From positions 62,001-126,000 of the forward strand of contig NZ_CP060412.1 in NCBI RefSeq assembly GCF_014297575.1: a stretch of DNA of 64,000 nt. Reading direction: 5' to 3'. Made by a program: the position numbers and the translations under genes. The stretch's first letter is position 1; each line of letters begins with the position of its first letter. A model generated the notes under the pieces. It was not told the DNA's origin, searched no databases, and was given only the letters and a program-made list of their open reading frames with translations. This stretch comes from Dyella telluris (lineage in GTDB: Bacteria; Pseudomonadota; Gammaproteobacteria; Xanthomonadales; Rhodanobacteraceae). Below, one piece after another: positions 44,603 through 52,259 of the stretch.

Positions 44603-46108
44603 ATGAACGTCAAGATCGCAATGAATGCGGTCGTCGCCAAGCTGATCACGGATGATCGCGAACTGAAGCTGGCTGTATCCGACCTCCTCTCCTACAACGT
44701 CGCGGGCGCTGAGCACTCTCAGTCGTTCCAGACGGGCGGTTGGTCGGGTCGTTCCACTCTCTTCAGCTATGGCACTTCGACCTTCCCTGCTGGCCTGGTC
44801 AGCATGGTCTACACCTGGCTGAAGCAGAAGGGCTACAACCCGCAGCTCATCCGGAAGCCTGCCCCTGAACCTCTGGGCAAGCCCGAACCCATCGTCAACG
44901 AGTTCGGCAAGTCCGAGGCATACGACTACCAGTACGAGGCTGTCCGGCAGCTCATCCGTCACCGCGCCATCATCGCCCAGGTCGCAACGGGCGGTGGTAA
45001 GTCGAACATCGCCTCCATCGCGGTGGGCTGGATCAAGCGCCCGACCCTCTTCCTGACGACGCGCAAGGTGCTCATGCACCAGATGAAGCGCACGTTCCAG
45101 AAGTCGCTGAAGTGGCGCGCTCGCAACGGTGAGCCCGAGATGGCCGGCGTGAAGGTCGGTGTCATGGGCGACAGCGAGTTCAACCCTCGCAAGCACATCA
45201 ACGTCGGCATGGTGCAGACCATCATGGCCAAGCTGACGTCGGACGACCCGAAGGTGGTCGCCCAGATGAAGGCAATCCTCGCCATGTTCGAATTCGTGAT
45301 CCTCGAAGAGGCCCACGAGTCCAGCGGTGGCGGCTACTACGAGATCATGGGCAACTGCACCAACGCCCACTATCGCCTGGCGCTGACGGCTACCCCGTTC
45401 ATGCGTGAGGACGAAGAAGCGAACATGCGCTTGATGGCGTGTTCGGGACCGATCGCCATCCACATCACGGAGAAGATGCTGATCGACCGTGGCGTGCTTG
45501 CCCGGCCCGAGTTCAAGTTCATCACGCCTCCGCAGAGCCAGAAGGTCCGTCGCAACAGCGACTGGCAGCGCTCCTACAACTACGGGATCGTCAACAACGA
45601 GGCTCGCAACGGGATCATCATCGCGGAATCGACGCGAGCTGCCCGTAACAGCCTGTCCGTGATGATTCTGGTGCAGCGCCAGGAGCACGGCAACAACCTG
45701 GAAGCCCAGCTCAAGGAAGCCGGTGTCCGCGCCCGCTTCATCTTCGGTAAGTCCGAGCAGGACGAGCGCGACGAAGCCCTCGCCTCCCTGATGTCCGGTG
45801 AGCTTCAGGTGCTGATCGGCTCGACCATCCTCGACGTGGGTGTGGACGTGCCGGCAGTGGGCATGGTGATCCTCGCAGGCGGTGGCAAGGCGGAAGTCGC
45901 CCTTCGTCAGCGCATCGGTCGAGGACTGCGAAAGAAGCCTGCTGGCATGCCGAACGTCGCCTACATCATCGACTTCATGGATGCCATCAACAAACACCTG
46001 GTCGGTCATGCCGCCCAGCGTCGTCAGATCATCGAATCCACCCCTGGATTCGCGGAAAACATCCTGCCTTCTGGCAGGGACTTCAGCTTTACCTACAAAC
46101 TCAAGTGA
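44603..46108 (+). CDS. SF2 DNA helicase, UvsW-like
   Basis: 501 residues from ATG 44603 (AAGG upstream). Motif I ATGGGKSN (128-135), motif II ILEEAHE, motif III LTATPF, motif V GVDVPAVGMVILAGGGKA and VI QRIGRGLRKK. The N-terminal 100 residues resemble the UvsW substrate domain. In T4, UvsW unwinds branched DNA and R-loops and controls origin use; the same role is inferred here. Confidence 0.88.
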   Translation: MNVKIAMNAVVAKLITDDRELKLAVSDLLSYNVAGAEHSQSFQTGGWSGRSTLFSYGTSTFPAGLVSMVYTWLKQKGYNPQLIRKPAPEPLGKPEPIVNEFGKSEAYDYQYEAVRQLIRHRAIIAQVATGGGKSNIASIAVGWIKRPTLFLTTRKVLMHQMKRTFQKSLKWRARNGEPEMAGVKVGVMGDSEFNPRKHINVGMVQTIMAKLTSDDPKVVAQMKAILAMFEFVILEEAHESSGGGYYEIMGNCTNAHYRLALTATPFMREDEEANMRLMACSGPIAIHITEKMLIDRGVLARPEFKFITPPQSQKVRRNSDWQRSYNYGIVNNEARNGIIIAESTRAARNSLSVMILVQRQEHGNNLEAQLKEAGVRARFIFGKSEQDERDEALASLMSGELQVLIGSTILDVGVDVPAVGMVILAGGGKAEVALRQRIGRGLRKKPAGMPNVAYIIDFMDAINKHLVGHAAQRRQIIESTPGFAENILPSGRDFSFTYKLK

Positions 46109-46116
46109 GGAAGAAC

Positions 46117-46428
46117 ATGGAACAGAAGATCGAGACCCAGAGCGAGCGCAAGACCCTGATGGTGGACGAGAAGACCTACGACAAGGTGTCGGCGGCTGCC
46201 AAGCGTGGCGGTTCCGGTGTCACCCGTGGTGTCGTGGTCGCCGCCCTGATCGACCTGGTGGGTCAGGACCAGCTGGATCGCAAGCTGGCCGAAATCGCTG
46301 CCGAGGCGAAGGCTGCCCGCGAGAAGAAGTCCGAGCAGCGCTCCAAGCTGTCGGAGCTGGCCGAGGTGCTGAGCCCGGCTGAGATCGAAGCCCTGCTGCG
46401 CCAGGCGCGTCAGCGTCAGGGCAGTTAA
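46117..46428 (+). CDS. Small RHH/helical DNA-binding-like protein
   Basis: 103 residues from ATG 46117 (AGGA 6 bp upstream), 8 bp after the helicase stop. ERKTLMVDEKTYDKVSAAAKR resembles a ribbon-helix-helix N-terminus, followed by a charged helix and LSPAEIEALLRQARQ. Function unknown; perhaps a DNA-binding partner of the helicase. Confidence 0.68.
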   Translation: MEQKIETQSERKTLMVDEKTYDKVSAAAKRGGSGVTRGVVVAALIDLVGQDQLDRKLAEIAAEAKAAREKKSEQRSKLSELAEVLSPAEIEALLRQARQRQGS

Positions 46429-46460
46429 CGTCTCTTGAACTTGGGGTTTTGCGCGTGCTG

Positions 46461-46480
46461 TATAATATGTATGCGCATAC
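46461..46480 (+). promoter_or_regulatory. Rightward promoter with phage operator site 14
   Basis: -10 TATAAT (46461-46466) directly followed by ATATGTATGCGCATAC (46465-46480). The whole is bracketed by GCGCGTG/CACGCGC, giving an extended inverted repeat. Confidence 0.75.
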
Positions 46481-46519
46481 ATCACGCGCATCACCCCAAG
46501 CAACAAGAGGCAATATGTT

Positions 46520-47002
46520 TTGGTATCTACACTCTCTTTCCTTCTACGGACTGCCGTAGCGCTCACCTCCCTCAATCCCCAACCTACGCAGGCTGAAATG
46601 CACTGCATGTCCGTCACCGCATACGCTGAAGCTCGCGGTGAAGGTGTTGAAGGGATGGCCCTGGTGGTCGAATCCCTCCTCCAACGAAAGCAGATGACCG
46701 GGCAGGACGCCTGCTCCATCGCCAATCGCTACTACGACGGCTTCAAACTGATGAAGCGTCGCCCCTCTCCAGCCAAAACGGATACCGAGAACTGGATCCG
46801 TGCAAGCGCAGTCACCGCGCTCACCGTCAATGGCGCCATCAACCTGGGCAGCTGCTCGGGCGCAACCCACTTCTATCGCAAGCTTCCAGGTCGCCGGGCA
46901 CCCTACTGGGCCAAGCCGGAGCATCGCGTGTGCAAGTTGGGCAACCACATCGCCTATCGCTACGTCATGCGCCCCGCTGTGCAAGGTCAGGTTGCAGGGT
47001 GA
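46520..47002 (+). CDS. SleB-type cell-wall hydrolase
   Basis: 160 residues. A short signal-like N-terminus (LSFLLRTAVALTSL) precedes a Hydrolase_2/SleB core: AYAEARGEGVEGMALVVESLLQRK (catalytic Glu) and ATHFYRKLPGRRAPYWAKPEH. TTG 46520 is used since the near ATG (46515) is in another frame and stops after 14 codons. It probably cleaves peptidoglycan, in addition to the lysozyme at 12-13 kb, and may be virion-related or used at entry or lysis. Confidence 0.8.
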   Translation: MVSTLSFLLRTAVALTSLNPQPTQAEMHCMSVTAYAEARGEGVEGMALVVESLLQRKQMTGQDACSIANRYYDGFKLMKRRPSPAKTDTENWIRASAVTALTVNGAINLGSCSGATHFYRKLPGRRAPYWAKPEHRVCKLGNHIAYRYVMRPAVQGQVAG

Positions 47003-47065
47003 ACGCATAGGGAGGGGTAACACCCCTTCCTAGACTGCGCTTACCACAACAACGGAGACACCCAG

Positions 47066-47560
47066 ATGCCAAGGAAGGCTAAGGGCAACAAGAAAGACCA
47101 GGCACCACCCAAGCCTGTCAGCATCATCACGCTCCGGTCGAGCAGTCGCGGGTATCACACCGAGGCTTTGCTGTGGGCCAGCCAGGAAGACATGATCCGC
47201 GCCCTCAGTGTCTACAGTGCAACGCCGGCCAACGTCGGGGCTGCGTTCGTAGGCTTCTCGCGCAAGGAGAAGAAGGCCAAGTGGGGCAAGCTGCCCTCCA
47301 GCGCTCTCCTGGGCGAGTTCCACTTCTACGTGGGCGGCTGGGACATCGAAATCGTTTCGCACGAAGTCACCCATTCCGCCATCCATCGCATGCGTGTGCT
47401 CGACCCCGATGGTGAGGATGTCCTGGACGATGGCGTTGCTGCTGACGGGGAGCCCCTGGAAGAAGTGATCGCCTACGAGTCGGGCTTCTGGACGAGCGAC
47501 ATCCATCGCTGGCTGTCTACGACTGATCCAACTGAACGCCCGGTTGATCACGGGCGCTAA
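47066..47560 (+). CDS. Phage protein with HExxH motif
   Basis: 164 residues from ATG 47066 (CGGAG 9 bp upstream). A basic start (PRKAKGNKKD) is followed by EIVSHEVTHSAIHRM, a zinc-metalloprotease-like HEVTH, and later EEVIAYESGFW, where a Glu could be the third ligand. Putative small metallopeptidase; the motif alone is weak proof. Same strand as the hydrolase, 63 bp downstream. Confidence 0.7.
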   Translation: MPRKAKGNKKDQAPPKPVSIITLRSSSRGYHTEALLWASQEDMIRALSVYSATPANVGAAFVGFSRKEKKAKWGKLPSSALLGEFHFYVGGWDIEIVSHEVTHSAIHRMRVLDPDGEDVLDDGVAADGEPLEEVIAYESGFWTSDIHRWLSTTDPTERPVDHGR

Positions 47561-47561
47561 C

Positions 47562-47584
47562 GTAAGTATCCACATACGTATAAT
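47562..47584 (+). promoter_or_regulatory. Rightward promoter with phage operator site 15
   Basis: GTAAGTATCCACATAC (47562-47577) just upstream of -10 TATAAT (47579-47584). Serves the 127-aa membrane protein gene. Confidence 0.7.
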
Positions 47585-47614
47585 GTAAAGACACCAACAA
47601 GGAGCAACACCGCA

Positions 47615-47998
47615 ATGGAACTGCAGCATTACATCGGCGTCGCGATCTTCCTGATCGTGCTCATCCTCATCTTCCGTCCGAAGGTGGGCAAGCACGAAGA
47701 GAAGATCACCGTCGCCACCTACGACATCGCTGTGCCCGACGTCCCGGCATACGCCGACTTCGAACAGTTCGCCTACGGTCGCAAGGCCGGCGAGTCCGAG
47801 AACCTGGGCGAAGTGGCCAGCATGTTCATCAACCTGATCGAGGAAGATCTGCCGGCACGTCCGTCGCAGGACAACCCGATCCGCGTCCTGATCCGTCGCC
47901 ACGGTGAAGACGTGAGTCCCGTGGAGCTGTTCATTGCTCCCACCCCGATGGGCGTGGGCGGTGGCATCGGTTTCCATCCGGTGAAGCAGATCCGCTAA
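47615..47998 (+). CDS. Small membrane-anchored phage protein
   Basis: 127 residues from ATG 47615 (AAGGAG upstream). One N-terminal transmembrane segment (YIGVAIFLIVLILIF) then a soluble alpha/beta domain (NPIRVLIRRHGEDVSPVELFI). No family recognised. Has its own operator-promoter and a terminator, so it is a single-gene unit; possibly expressed to alter the host envelope. Confidence 0.72.
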   Translation: MELQHYIGVAIFLIVLILIFRPKVGKHEEKITVATYDIAVPDVPAYADFEQFAYGRKAGESENLGEVASMFINLIEEDLPARPSQDNPIRVLIRRHGEDVSPVELFIAPTPMGVGGGIGFHPVKQIR

Positions 47999-48021
47999 GC
48001 GTCAACCAAGACGCTCTATAG

Positions 48022-48050
48022 AAAAGGCCGGGAAATTCCCCGGCCTTTTT
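48022..48050. terminator. Bidirectional terminator
   Basis: AAGGCCGGG/CCCGGCCTT stem, five-base loop, T6 run to the right and A4 to the left, between the converging 127-aa and lipoprotein genes. Confidence 0.85.
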
Positions 48051-48056
48051 TGTGGC

Positions 48057-48419
48057 TCACAGACAGGCTTCTGCTTCGCCTCGTCGCTTGGAGAAGGAGC
48101 TGATCGAGGGAAGCGTGCGCATCGCAACCTCCGTGCCCGTAGCCGACTTCGTGGCAGAGAGCGTGCTCAGCACCTGGCCCTGCGCACCCGTGCCGGGATT
48201 GGGCATCACCAGCGTCCGGTCGTCACCGTTGGGCACGATATGCGCGAACGTGTTCTCTTCCATCCACTTGGGCTGGACGCACTCAAGATAGGTCTGGGGC
48301 GACTTGTCCGTGTGCGCAGTGAACAACGGCTTGCGCTGCTGGATCTCTCCGTAGGACACGCAACCCGTCAGCAGGCTACCGATCACAGCGAACGCCACCA
48401 ATCCCATCTTCAGCTTCAT
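48057..48419 (-). CDS. Predicted lipoprotein
   Basis: 120 residues from ATG 48419 (AGGAG 5 bp upstream). Signal MGLVAFAVIGSLLTGC with lipobox LTGC at its end. The mature part is short, without known domain (PNPGTGAQGQVLSTLSATKS). A lipoprotein expressed alone from a prophage could act in superinfection exclusion or lysogenic conversion; this is a guess from type and position. Confidence 0.75.
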   Translation of the reverse strand: MKLKMGLVAFAVIGSLLTGCVSYGEIQQRKPLFTAHTDKSPQTYLECVQPKWMEENTFAHIVPNGDDRTLVMPNPGTGAQGQVLSTLSATKSATGTEVAMRTLPSISSFSKRRGEAEACL

Positions 48420-48494
48420 CACCACTCCTGAGTTCTGTTCTATGTAGTTCTATTTTATCGACGCGGTGCATTGCCACCGGGTCGTTCCGTCTGT

Positions 48495-48517
48495 GTATGT
48501 ACGCGCATACGTATAAT
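48495..48517 (+). promoter_or_regulatory. Rightward promoter with phage operator site 16 (XRE regulator)
   Basis: GTATGTACGCGCATAC (48495-48510) next to -10 TATAAT (48512-48517), with an extra half-site TACATAC (48521-48527) after it. Confidence 0.75.
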
Positions 48518-48545
48518 CAATACATACGAACGCACAGAGAGAGCC

Positions 48546-48917
48546 ATGACGGAAGAAGCCCCTACCCCGCGAAACAGCAAAGCCGATCAGGAGGCAGTAG
48601 CTGACGCCCTGGTCGATCAGCTGCACAACACGATTCGCACCCAGATCGCTCGACGCAAGATCCGAGTAGCCGACATCGCAAGAAATTATGGCTGCTCACA
48701 GGTCTATATCTTCAACCTGTTGAAGAACAAGGAAAACGTATCCCTGCGCGTCTTGGGCAAGCTCGCCCTGGCGATGGGACTGCAGGTGACGCTCGCCTTT
48801 GCACCCATCGAAGGCTGGGAAGACCGCGACAACGACATCCCCGGCACGTCGGGCCGAGACCTCGACTCCATCGACCTGGACAACGAGATCCAGGAACTGC
48901 TCAGGAACTTCGCATGA
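48546..48917 (+). CDS. XRE-type helix-turn-helix regulator, candidate phage repressor
   Basis: 123 residues. RKIRVADIARNYGCSQVYIF then LLKNKENVSLRVLGKLALAMG is a standard XRE HTH (about 37-77). The remainder is short and acidic, so it lacks a cleavable (S24) domain of lambda-type repressors. It sits on its own operator with an extra half-site, as an autoregulated repressor would. Stop overlaps DHFR start (ATGA). Whether it binds the GTATG-N6-CATAC family is inference. Confidence 0.8.
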   Translation: MTEEAPTPRNSKADQEAVADALVDQLHNTIRTQIARRKIRVADIARNYGCSQVYIFNLLKNKENVSLRVLGKLALAMGLQVTLAFAPIEGWEDRDNDIPGTSGRDLDSIDLDNEIQELLRNFA

Positions 48918-49495
48918 TCACGCACATCACCATCGTCGTCGCCGTAGATCGCAAGATGGGCATCGGGAAGGACAACGCCCTGCCCTGGCCCCGTCTGTCC
49001 AACGACATGAAGCGATTCCGGGCTATCACGCAGGAGATCGGCACGGTCGTCATGGGCAAGAACACTGCCCTGTCGCTGGGCAAGCCTCTGGACGGTCGCA
49101 TCAACTACGTCCTCTCGCGCACGAACCCCGAGCTGCCCGAGGGCTTCATCGTGGTCGAGTCGGTGGACGAGCTGGACGAGCTGCACCAGGGTCCGATTGC
49201 AGTGATCGGCGGCGCTCAGGTCTATGACGAGTTCTTGCCCGTTGCGGACGAGCTGAAGATCACCTGGGTCCACGAGGAGTTCGACTGCGACACACGCCTG
49301 CACCTAGCTCCCGAGTTCCTGGAGCGCTTCCACATGACGGAGCAGGATCACCGGCCACCGAATCCGGGTTCGACGATCCAGCTGACCTTCGAGAGCTACC
49401 GCTACGCCACCTCCCCCAATGCTGAGGGCGAGTTCGTGGATATGGGACCGCTCTCCGGAGATCCGGTCGAGTTGCTCAAGTCCTGGGCAGCATAG
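48914..49495 (+). CDS. folA: Dihydrofolate reductase
   Basis: 193 residues. ITIVVAVDRKMGIGKDNALPWP, NDMKRF, VVMGKNTALSLGKPLDGR, VIGGAQVYDEFLP and the closing FESYRYA are complete DHFR motifs. It regenerates tetrahydrofolate for nucleotide synthesis. No thymidylate synthase is seen in the window. About 30 residues follow the usual end; this part overlaps the converging zinc-protein gene by 94 bp. Translation coupled to the XRE gene. Confidence 0.92.
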   Translation: MITHITIVVAVDRKMGIGKDNALPWPRLSNDMKRFRAITQEIGTVVMGKNTALSLGKPLDGRINYVLSRTNPELPEGFIVVESVDELDELHQGPIAVIGGAQVYDEFLPVADELKITWVHEEFDCDTRLHLAPEFLERFHMTEQDHRPPNPGSTIQLTFESYRYATSPNAEGEFVDMGPLSGDPVELLKSWAA

Positions 49496-49833
49496 TCATC
49501 AGCGAGGTCTACCAGCTCCCGGACAAGCGCCGGGACTGGTGCCCTCTTGTAACGCTCTGGAAGCTCACGCCAGGTCCGTAGAAGCTCTCCGAGATCCAGA
49601 TCCTCCCTAGGGAACACCAGCATCCCCCGACCGTCACAGACGGCGCACCGTCCGCCCTGCTCACCGTGGCATGGTCCACACGGGATGCACACCCAGAACC
49701 GTCTCCCGATGAAGACGCCCTTCCCACAGTGGAAGCACACGGCCCCTTCCTGATCCATCGAGACACACCGCCCATAGCAGTTGTCGCAGAAGGCAGGTGG
49801 CCCCAGCAGGTAGTAGTTCACTCTCCGTCCCAT
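49402..49833 (-). CDS. Cys-rich zinc-binding protein (DnaJ-like cysteine repeats)
   Basis: 143 residues. CDNCYGRC, CFHCGKG, CIPCGPCHG and CAVCDGRG resemble CxxCxGxG repeats of DnaJ-type zinc fingers (about residues 16-70); no J domain. The C-terminal half is helical then disordered. ATG 49833 lacks a strong ribosome site. Converges on and overlaps DHFR. Confidence 0.65.
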   Translation of the reverse strand: MGRRVNYYLLGPPAFCDNCYGRCVSMDQEGAVCFHCGKGVFIGRRFWVCIPCGPCHGEQGGRCAVCDGRGMLVFPREDLDLGELLRTWRELPERYKRAPVPALVRELVDLADDYAAQDLSNSTGSPESGPISTNSPSALGEVA

Positions 49834-49882
49834 GTGCGAAGGGTAAGCCTGCCCTGTCTCAATCTGCGAGCGTCACCTGGTC

Positions 49883-50006
49883 GCCTGTATAAGGACAGCC
49901 TGGTCGGTGGTCGCCAGCGGTAGGTCAGCCGGTCAATGGGTCGGTTGGTCTCCGGTCGCCTGTATAAGGACTGCCGGGAACCTGGTGCCGGGGTGCCTGT
50001 ATAAGG
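49883..50006. repeat. Three copies of GCCTGTATAAGG
   Basis: Direct repeats at 49883, 49958 and 49995 (spacings 75 and 37 bp; the first two extend to GGTCGCCTGTATAAGGAC). They fill the 298-bp gap between the zinc-protein gene and the next terminator. Each contains a TATAAG that could be a -10, or they are protein-binding iterons. No gene here. Confidence 0.6.
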
Positions 50007-50083
50007 TTACGTGGAAATCGTCGCACTTCGGAGGCATCCGGCTGGCGATGTTGCGCGATTTCTAGGACTTCGAAAACGAAAAA

Positions 50084-50107
50084 GTGAGCTAGATTTCTCT
50101 AGCTCAC
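50084..50107 (-). terminator. Terminator of the 196-aa protein gene
   Basis: Perfect GTGAGCTAGA/TCTAGCTCAC stem with TTTC loop, directly downstream of the leftward gene. Confidence 0.8.
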
Positions 50108-50131
50108 TCTCTCATTGTTTGCTTTGTTCGC

Positions 50132-50722
50132 TTACGCTTCCAGTGCGAAGCGCTCCCATTCTGCGCGCTTGCTGTCAAGCAAAGCGAAAGACTTGTCAGA
50201 CACGTCAGAGCTGATCCAGTTGAGCGCACGCAGCGCCTTGAGACTGCTAGAGGCTTGCGTGGGAGCGGTCGAGCTGCCAATGGGGAGTTTCTTCAAAAGC
50301 GCATTGGTCACGCCTTTGGTCTGCAATTCGCCAGCATCACGCAGAATGCTGATCGAAGCGTAAAGCGTCACATTGGGCTTCTCACGCTGCAACACTTCGC
50401 GCCAATGGCAACCCTTGCCGAGTGCAGTCACGACAGCTTGCAGCTTGTCCTGCGCGTAGATAGCGGCGCGCATGGCGTAGGAGTGGTCAACGTGCGCAGT
50501 GTAGGCGGCGAGAATCTTCTCATCCTTCAGCATGCCGACCCACTTATCAGCGCGACGCTTTGCGTTCTTTGCGCTTGTCACTTCGTCGCTGCTCTTATTC
50601 TTGTCTGCAATGATCGCAGCAAGCTTGTCAGACTGCGCAGCGTAGTCTGCGCGGAAGTCGATAGCGTCAGCGACAGTAGCAGCGGCGACGGTCTTAGCAG
50701 CGGTCTTAGCGGTCTTAGCCAT
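50132..50722 (-). CDS. Hypothetical early protein with Ala/Lys-rich start
   Basis: 196 residues from ATG 50722 (AAAGGGA 9 bp upstream). Starts MAKTAKTAAKTVAAATVA, then a helix-rich body (KLAAIIADKNKSSDEVTSAK, WVGMLKDEKILAAYTAHVDH) and LLKKLPIGSSTAPTQASSSL. Lower GC codon use than the virion genes. Family unknown. Expressed from a good promoter under operator site 17; a terminator follows, so it is monocistronic. Confidence 0.75.
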   Translation of the reverse strand: MAKTAKTAAKTVAAATVADAIDFRADYAAQSDKLAAIIADKNKSSDEVTSAKNAKRRADKWVGMLKDEKILAAYTAHVDHSYAMRAAIYAQDKLQAVVTALGKGCHWREVLQREKPNVTLYASISILRDAGELQTKGVTNALLKKLPIGSSTAPTQASSSLKALRALNWISSDVSDKSFALLDSKRAEWERFALEA

Positions 50723-50779
50723 TTTAGTATTCCCTTTGGTTTGGTTTGGGTTAGTGCGGTCTTGCCCGACCGCACAAAC

Positions 50780-50808
50780 ATAGTATGCGCATACATACTT
50801 CCCGTCAA
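50780..50808 (-). promoter_or_regulatory. Leftward promoter with phage operator site 17
   Basis: -35 TTGACG (50803-50808), 17-bp spacer, -10 TACTAT (50780-50785), with a perfect palindrome GTATGCGCATACATAC (50783-50798) in the spacer. Confidence 0.82.
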
Positions 50809-50846
50809 CAGATTTATTCAACTTTTTTTGATGGAAAAAACATGGT

Positions 50847-50862
50847 GTATGTATTGACATAC
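50847..50862. promoter_or_regulatory. Phage operator site 18
   Basis: GTATGTATTGACATAC, full match, 50 bp upstream of the leftward promoter of the 196-aa gene. It contains TTGACA reading rightward. Confidence 0.65.
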
Positions 50863-51235
50863 TATGCAAGTGCATGTTAGTCGCGTGCGCGCTTTCATTC
50901 TCTCTCAGTGCATGCTTTTTGCTGCGCTGCATATAGACGTCTATACGTCTGTGTGATAGTCGCGCACTCCTACGTGCGATGCTCCTATGCGACGCGCACG
51001 AGCAATCCATGGTTTTCCCACCGAGCACCGGTTTAACCAACGTCTTTCCACCGGGAGCAGGAAAGCCCTGGTGGCCGCCAAACCTAGAGGGAAACCTATG
51101 GGACGCCAACTTACCTATAGGGGCACCCATAGCCGGGTAATCCATGGGTCAACCTGCCCTATGCCCAAAAGAAAGCCCAGAGGTGATCTGGGCTTGCTGA
51201 CTACGGTGGACAGGGCAACTGCAGGAGATTGAGAT
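50863..51235. other. Gene-free regulatory region
   Basis: No gene supported. It holds the perfect palindrome TATAGACGTCTATA (50932-50945), CCATGG at 51007 and 51142, related CCTAGAGG/CCTATGGG/CCTATAGG strings (51083-51121), and the terminator hairpin of the next leftward gene (51173-51195). Confidence 0.6.
51173..51195 (-). terminator. Terminator of the 53-aa gene
   Basis: AAGCCCAGA/TCTGGGCTT perfect 9-bp stem, five-base loop, preceded by an A-run (T-run leftward). Confidence 0.72.
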
Positions 51236-51397
51236 TTAGCATGGGCTAAGGACGCTCTTTCGCTTCATGGTGCGTTGGGCGCGACGATCCAGGTTTCGGG
51301 CTTTCTCACGCTGTCGATGGCGGTGATGCGCTTCGACAAGTTCCAACGCAGAGTAGTTGGTCGTGTAACCACCATTGAATCGTTTGCTAGCTTTCAT
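51236..51397 (-). CDS. Small basic early protein
   Basis: 53 residues from ATG 51397, with GGAGATGGAG just upstream. Very basic, His/Arg-rich (ELVEAHHRHRQREKARNLDR). Unknown. A longer frame upstream runs into the promoter box and is rejected. Promoter: TTCTCG at -35 (51503-51508), 17 bp, CAAAAT at -10. Confidence 0.6.
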   Translation of the reverse strand: MKASKRFNGGYTTNYSALELVEAHHRHRQREKARNLDRRAQRTMKRKSVLSPC

Positions 51398-51768
51398 GCT
51401 ATCTCTCCATCTCCATGTGTCTCTTATGTCGGGTGTCATCGCAGCTGTGAACTCGTTCAAAGTTCTTTGCGATGTGTGAATTTTGCGCTTATGCGCTATT
51501 TCCGAGAACAAATGGAACTAGGTAGAAGTCGATTTCCAGGAGAGACCCTATCAACGTAACTCTAGGGCGAATGCCTGTCTGAAACGCCCTGTATCGAGCC
51601 CTAAGCGCCTCCTAGGGTTTCTCTATATCTGCGTCGCTCTGTAGGGCTGCGTGCGCTGTGTGACGCTGTAGGCCGCGTTTAGGAAGACCGTCCTAGGCCA
51701 GGTGTAGGAGAACCCATGGGTTAGCCGGCGACACAGTAGAAGAGCGCCCATAGGACGCTCTGTATCGC
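51398..51768. other. Leader, promoter and phased hexamer array
   Basis: Long leader of the 53-aa gene, its -35 box at 51502-51509 (CCGAGAAC), several CTAGGG strings, and CCTAGG 51692, TGTAGG 51703, CCATGG 51714, CCGGCG 51725, all at 11-bp steps. The terminator of the next gene is at 51741-51761. No gene. Confidence 0.6.
51741..51761 (-). terminator. Terminator of the 114-aa gene
   Basis: AGAGCG/CGCTCT stem with GC-rich loop immediately after the stop at 51769. Confidence 0.6.
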
Positions 51769-52113
51769 TCAGTATTGAACGCGCTGCAATGACAGCATCA
51801 GTTCACTGATTCGCTGCGCGAGCGCGTCGCGTGACTCGTACATCTCGCATGCAACGCGCTCTTTTTCGATGTCGTCGCTATTGCAGTAAGCGTGCAGATC
51901 ACGAGTGTCGAGAAGTCCATCGGGTGATTTCTCACTCATCGAGTCGTAGACGTTCAGCGTATACATCGTTTCGTCGCTGTCGATCCACTGGTCATCAATC
52001 ATCGTGTGCTGTGCTGCGATCACATGCACGACATAGCGTTCTTGAATCAGCATGAACGCGAAATTGTAAAAATCATCATGGTCTTGCACGTTTGCGACAG
52101 TGAAAGCTTTCAT
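51769..52113 (-). CDS. Hypothetical early protein
   Basis: 114 residues from ATG 52113. VANVQDHDDFYNFAFMLIQERYVVHVIAAQHT then a DxxxxTLNVYDSMSEKSPDG strand region and a C-terminal helix; unknown small alpha/beta protein, acidic. A frame starting earlier (52197) covers the promoter box and is rejected. The leader has CTCACTCACA about 19 bp before ATG instead of a purine-rich ribosome site. Confidence 0.68.
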   Translation of the reverse strand: MKAFTVANVQDHDDFYNFAFMLIQERYVVHVIAAQHTMIDDQWIDSDETMYTLNVYDSMSEKSPDGLLDTRDLHAYCNSDDIEKERVACEMYESRDALAQRISELMLSLQRVQY

Positions 52114-52168
52114 AGTTGCATGCTCTTGCGTTGTGAGTGAGCAAGCAGTGTCGCGTTGGATGCGAAAC

Positions 52169-52182
52169 CCGACTATCGGCAC
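52169..52182 (-). promoter_or_regulatory. Early-promoter box (GTGCCGATAGTCGG)
   Basis: Leftward -35 TAGTCG inside the box, 17-bp spacer, -10 GACACT. CCATGG (52208) lies about 26 bp upstream. Confidence 0.65.
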
Positions 52183-52233
52183 GTTGAAGGTTGTCATGCC
52201 GGAGTAACCATGGGTGATCTGCAGACAAGAGAA

Positions 52234-52252
52234 AGCGCCTACAAGAGGCGCT
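52234..52252 (-). terminator. Terminator of the 91-aa gene
   Basis: AGCGCCT/AGGCGCT stem with ACAAG loop after the stop at 52260; flanked by GAGA/TCTC. Confidence 0.62.
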
Positions 52253-52259
52253 CTCGCTA

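Noticed and set aside
50132..51145. Longer version of the 196-aa early protein
   Set aside because: The extension translates through the promoter, operator and palindrome; ATG 50722 has a good ribosome site.
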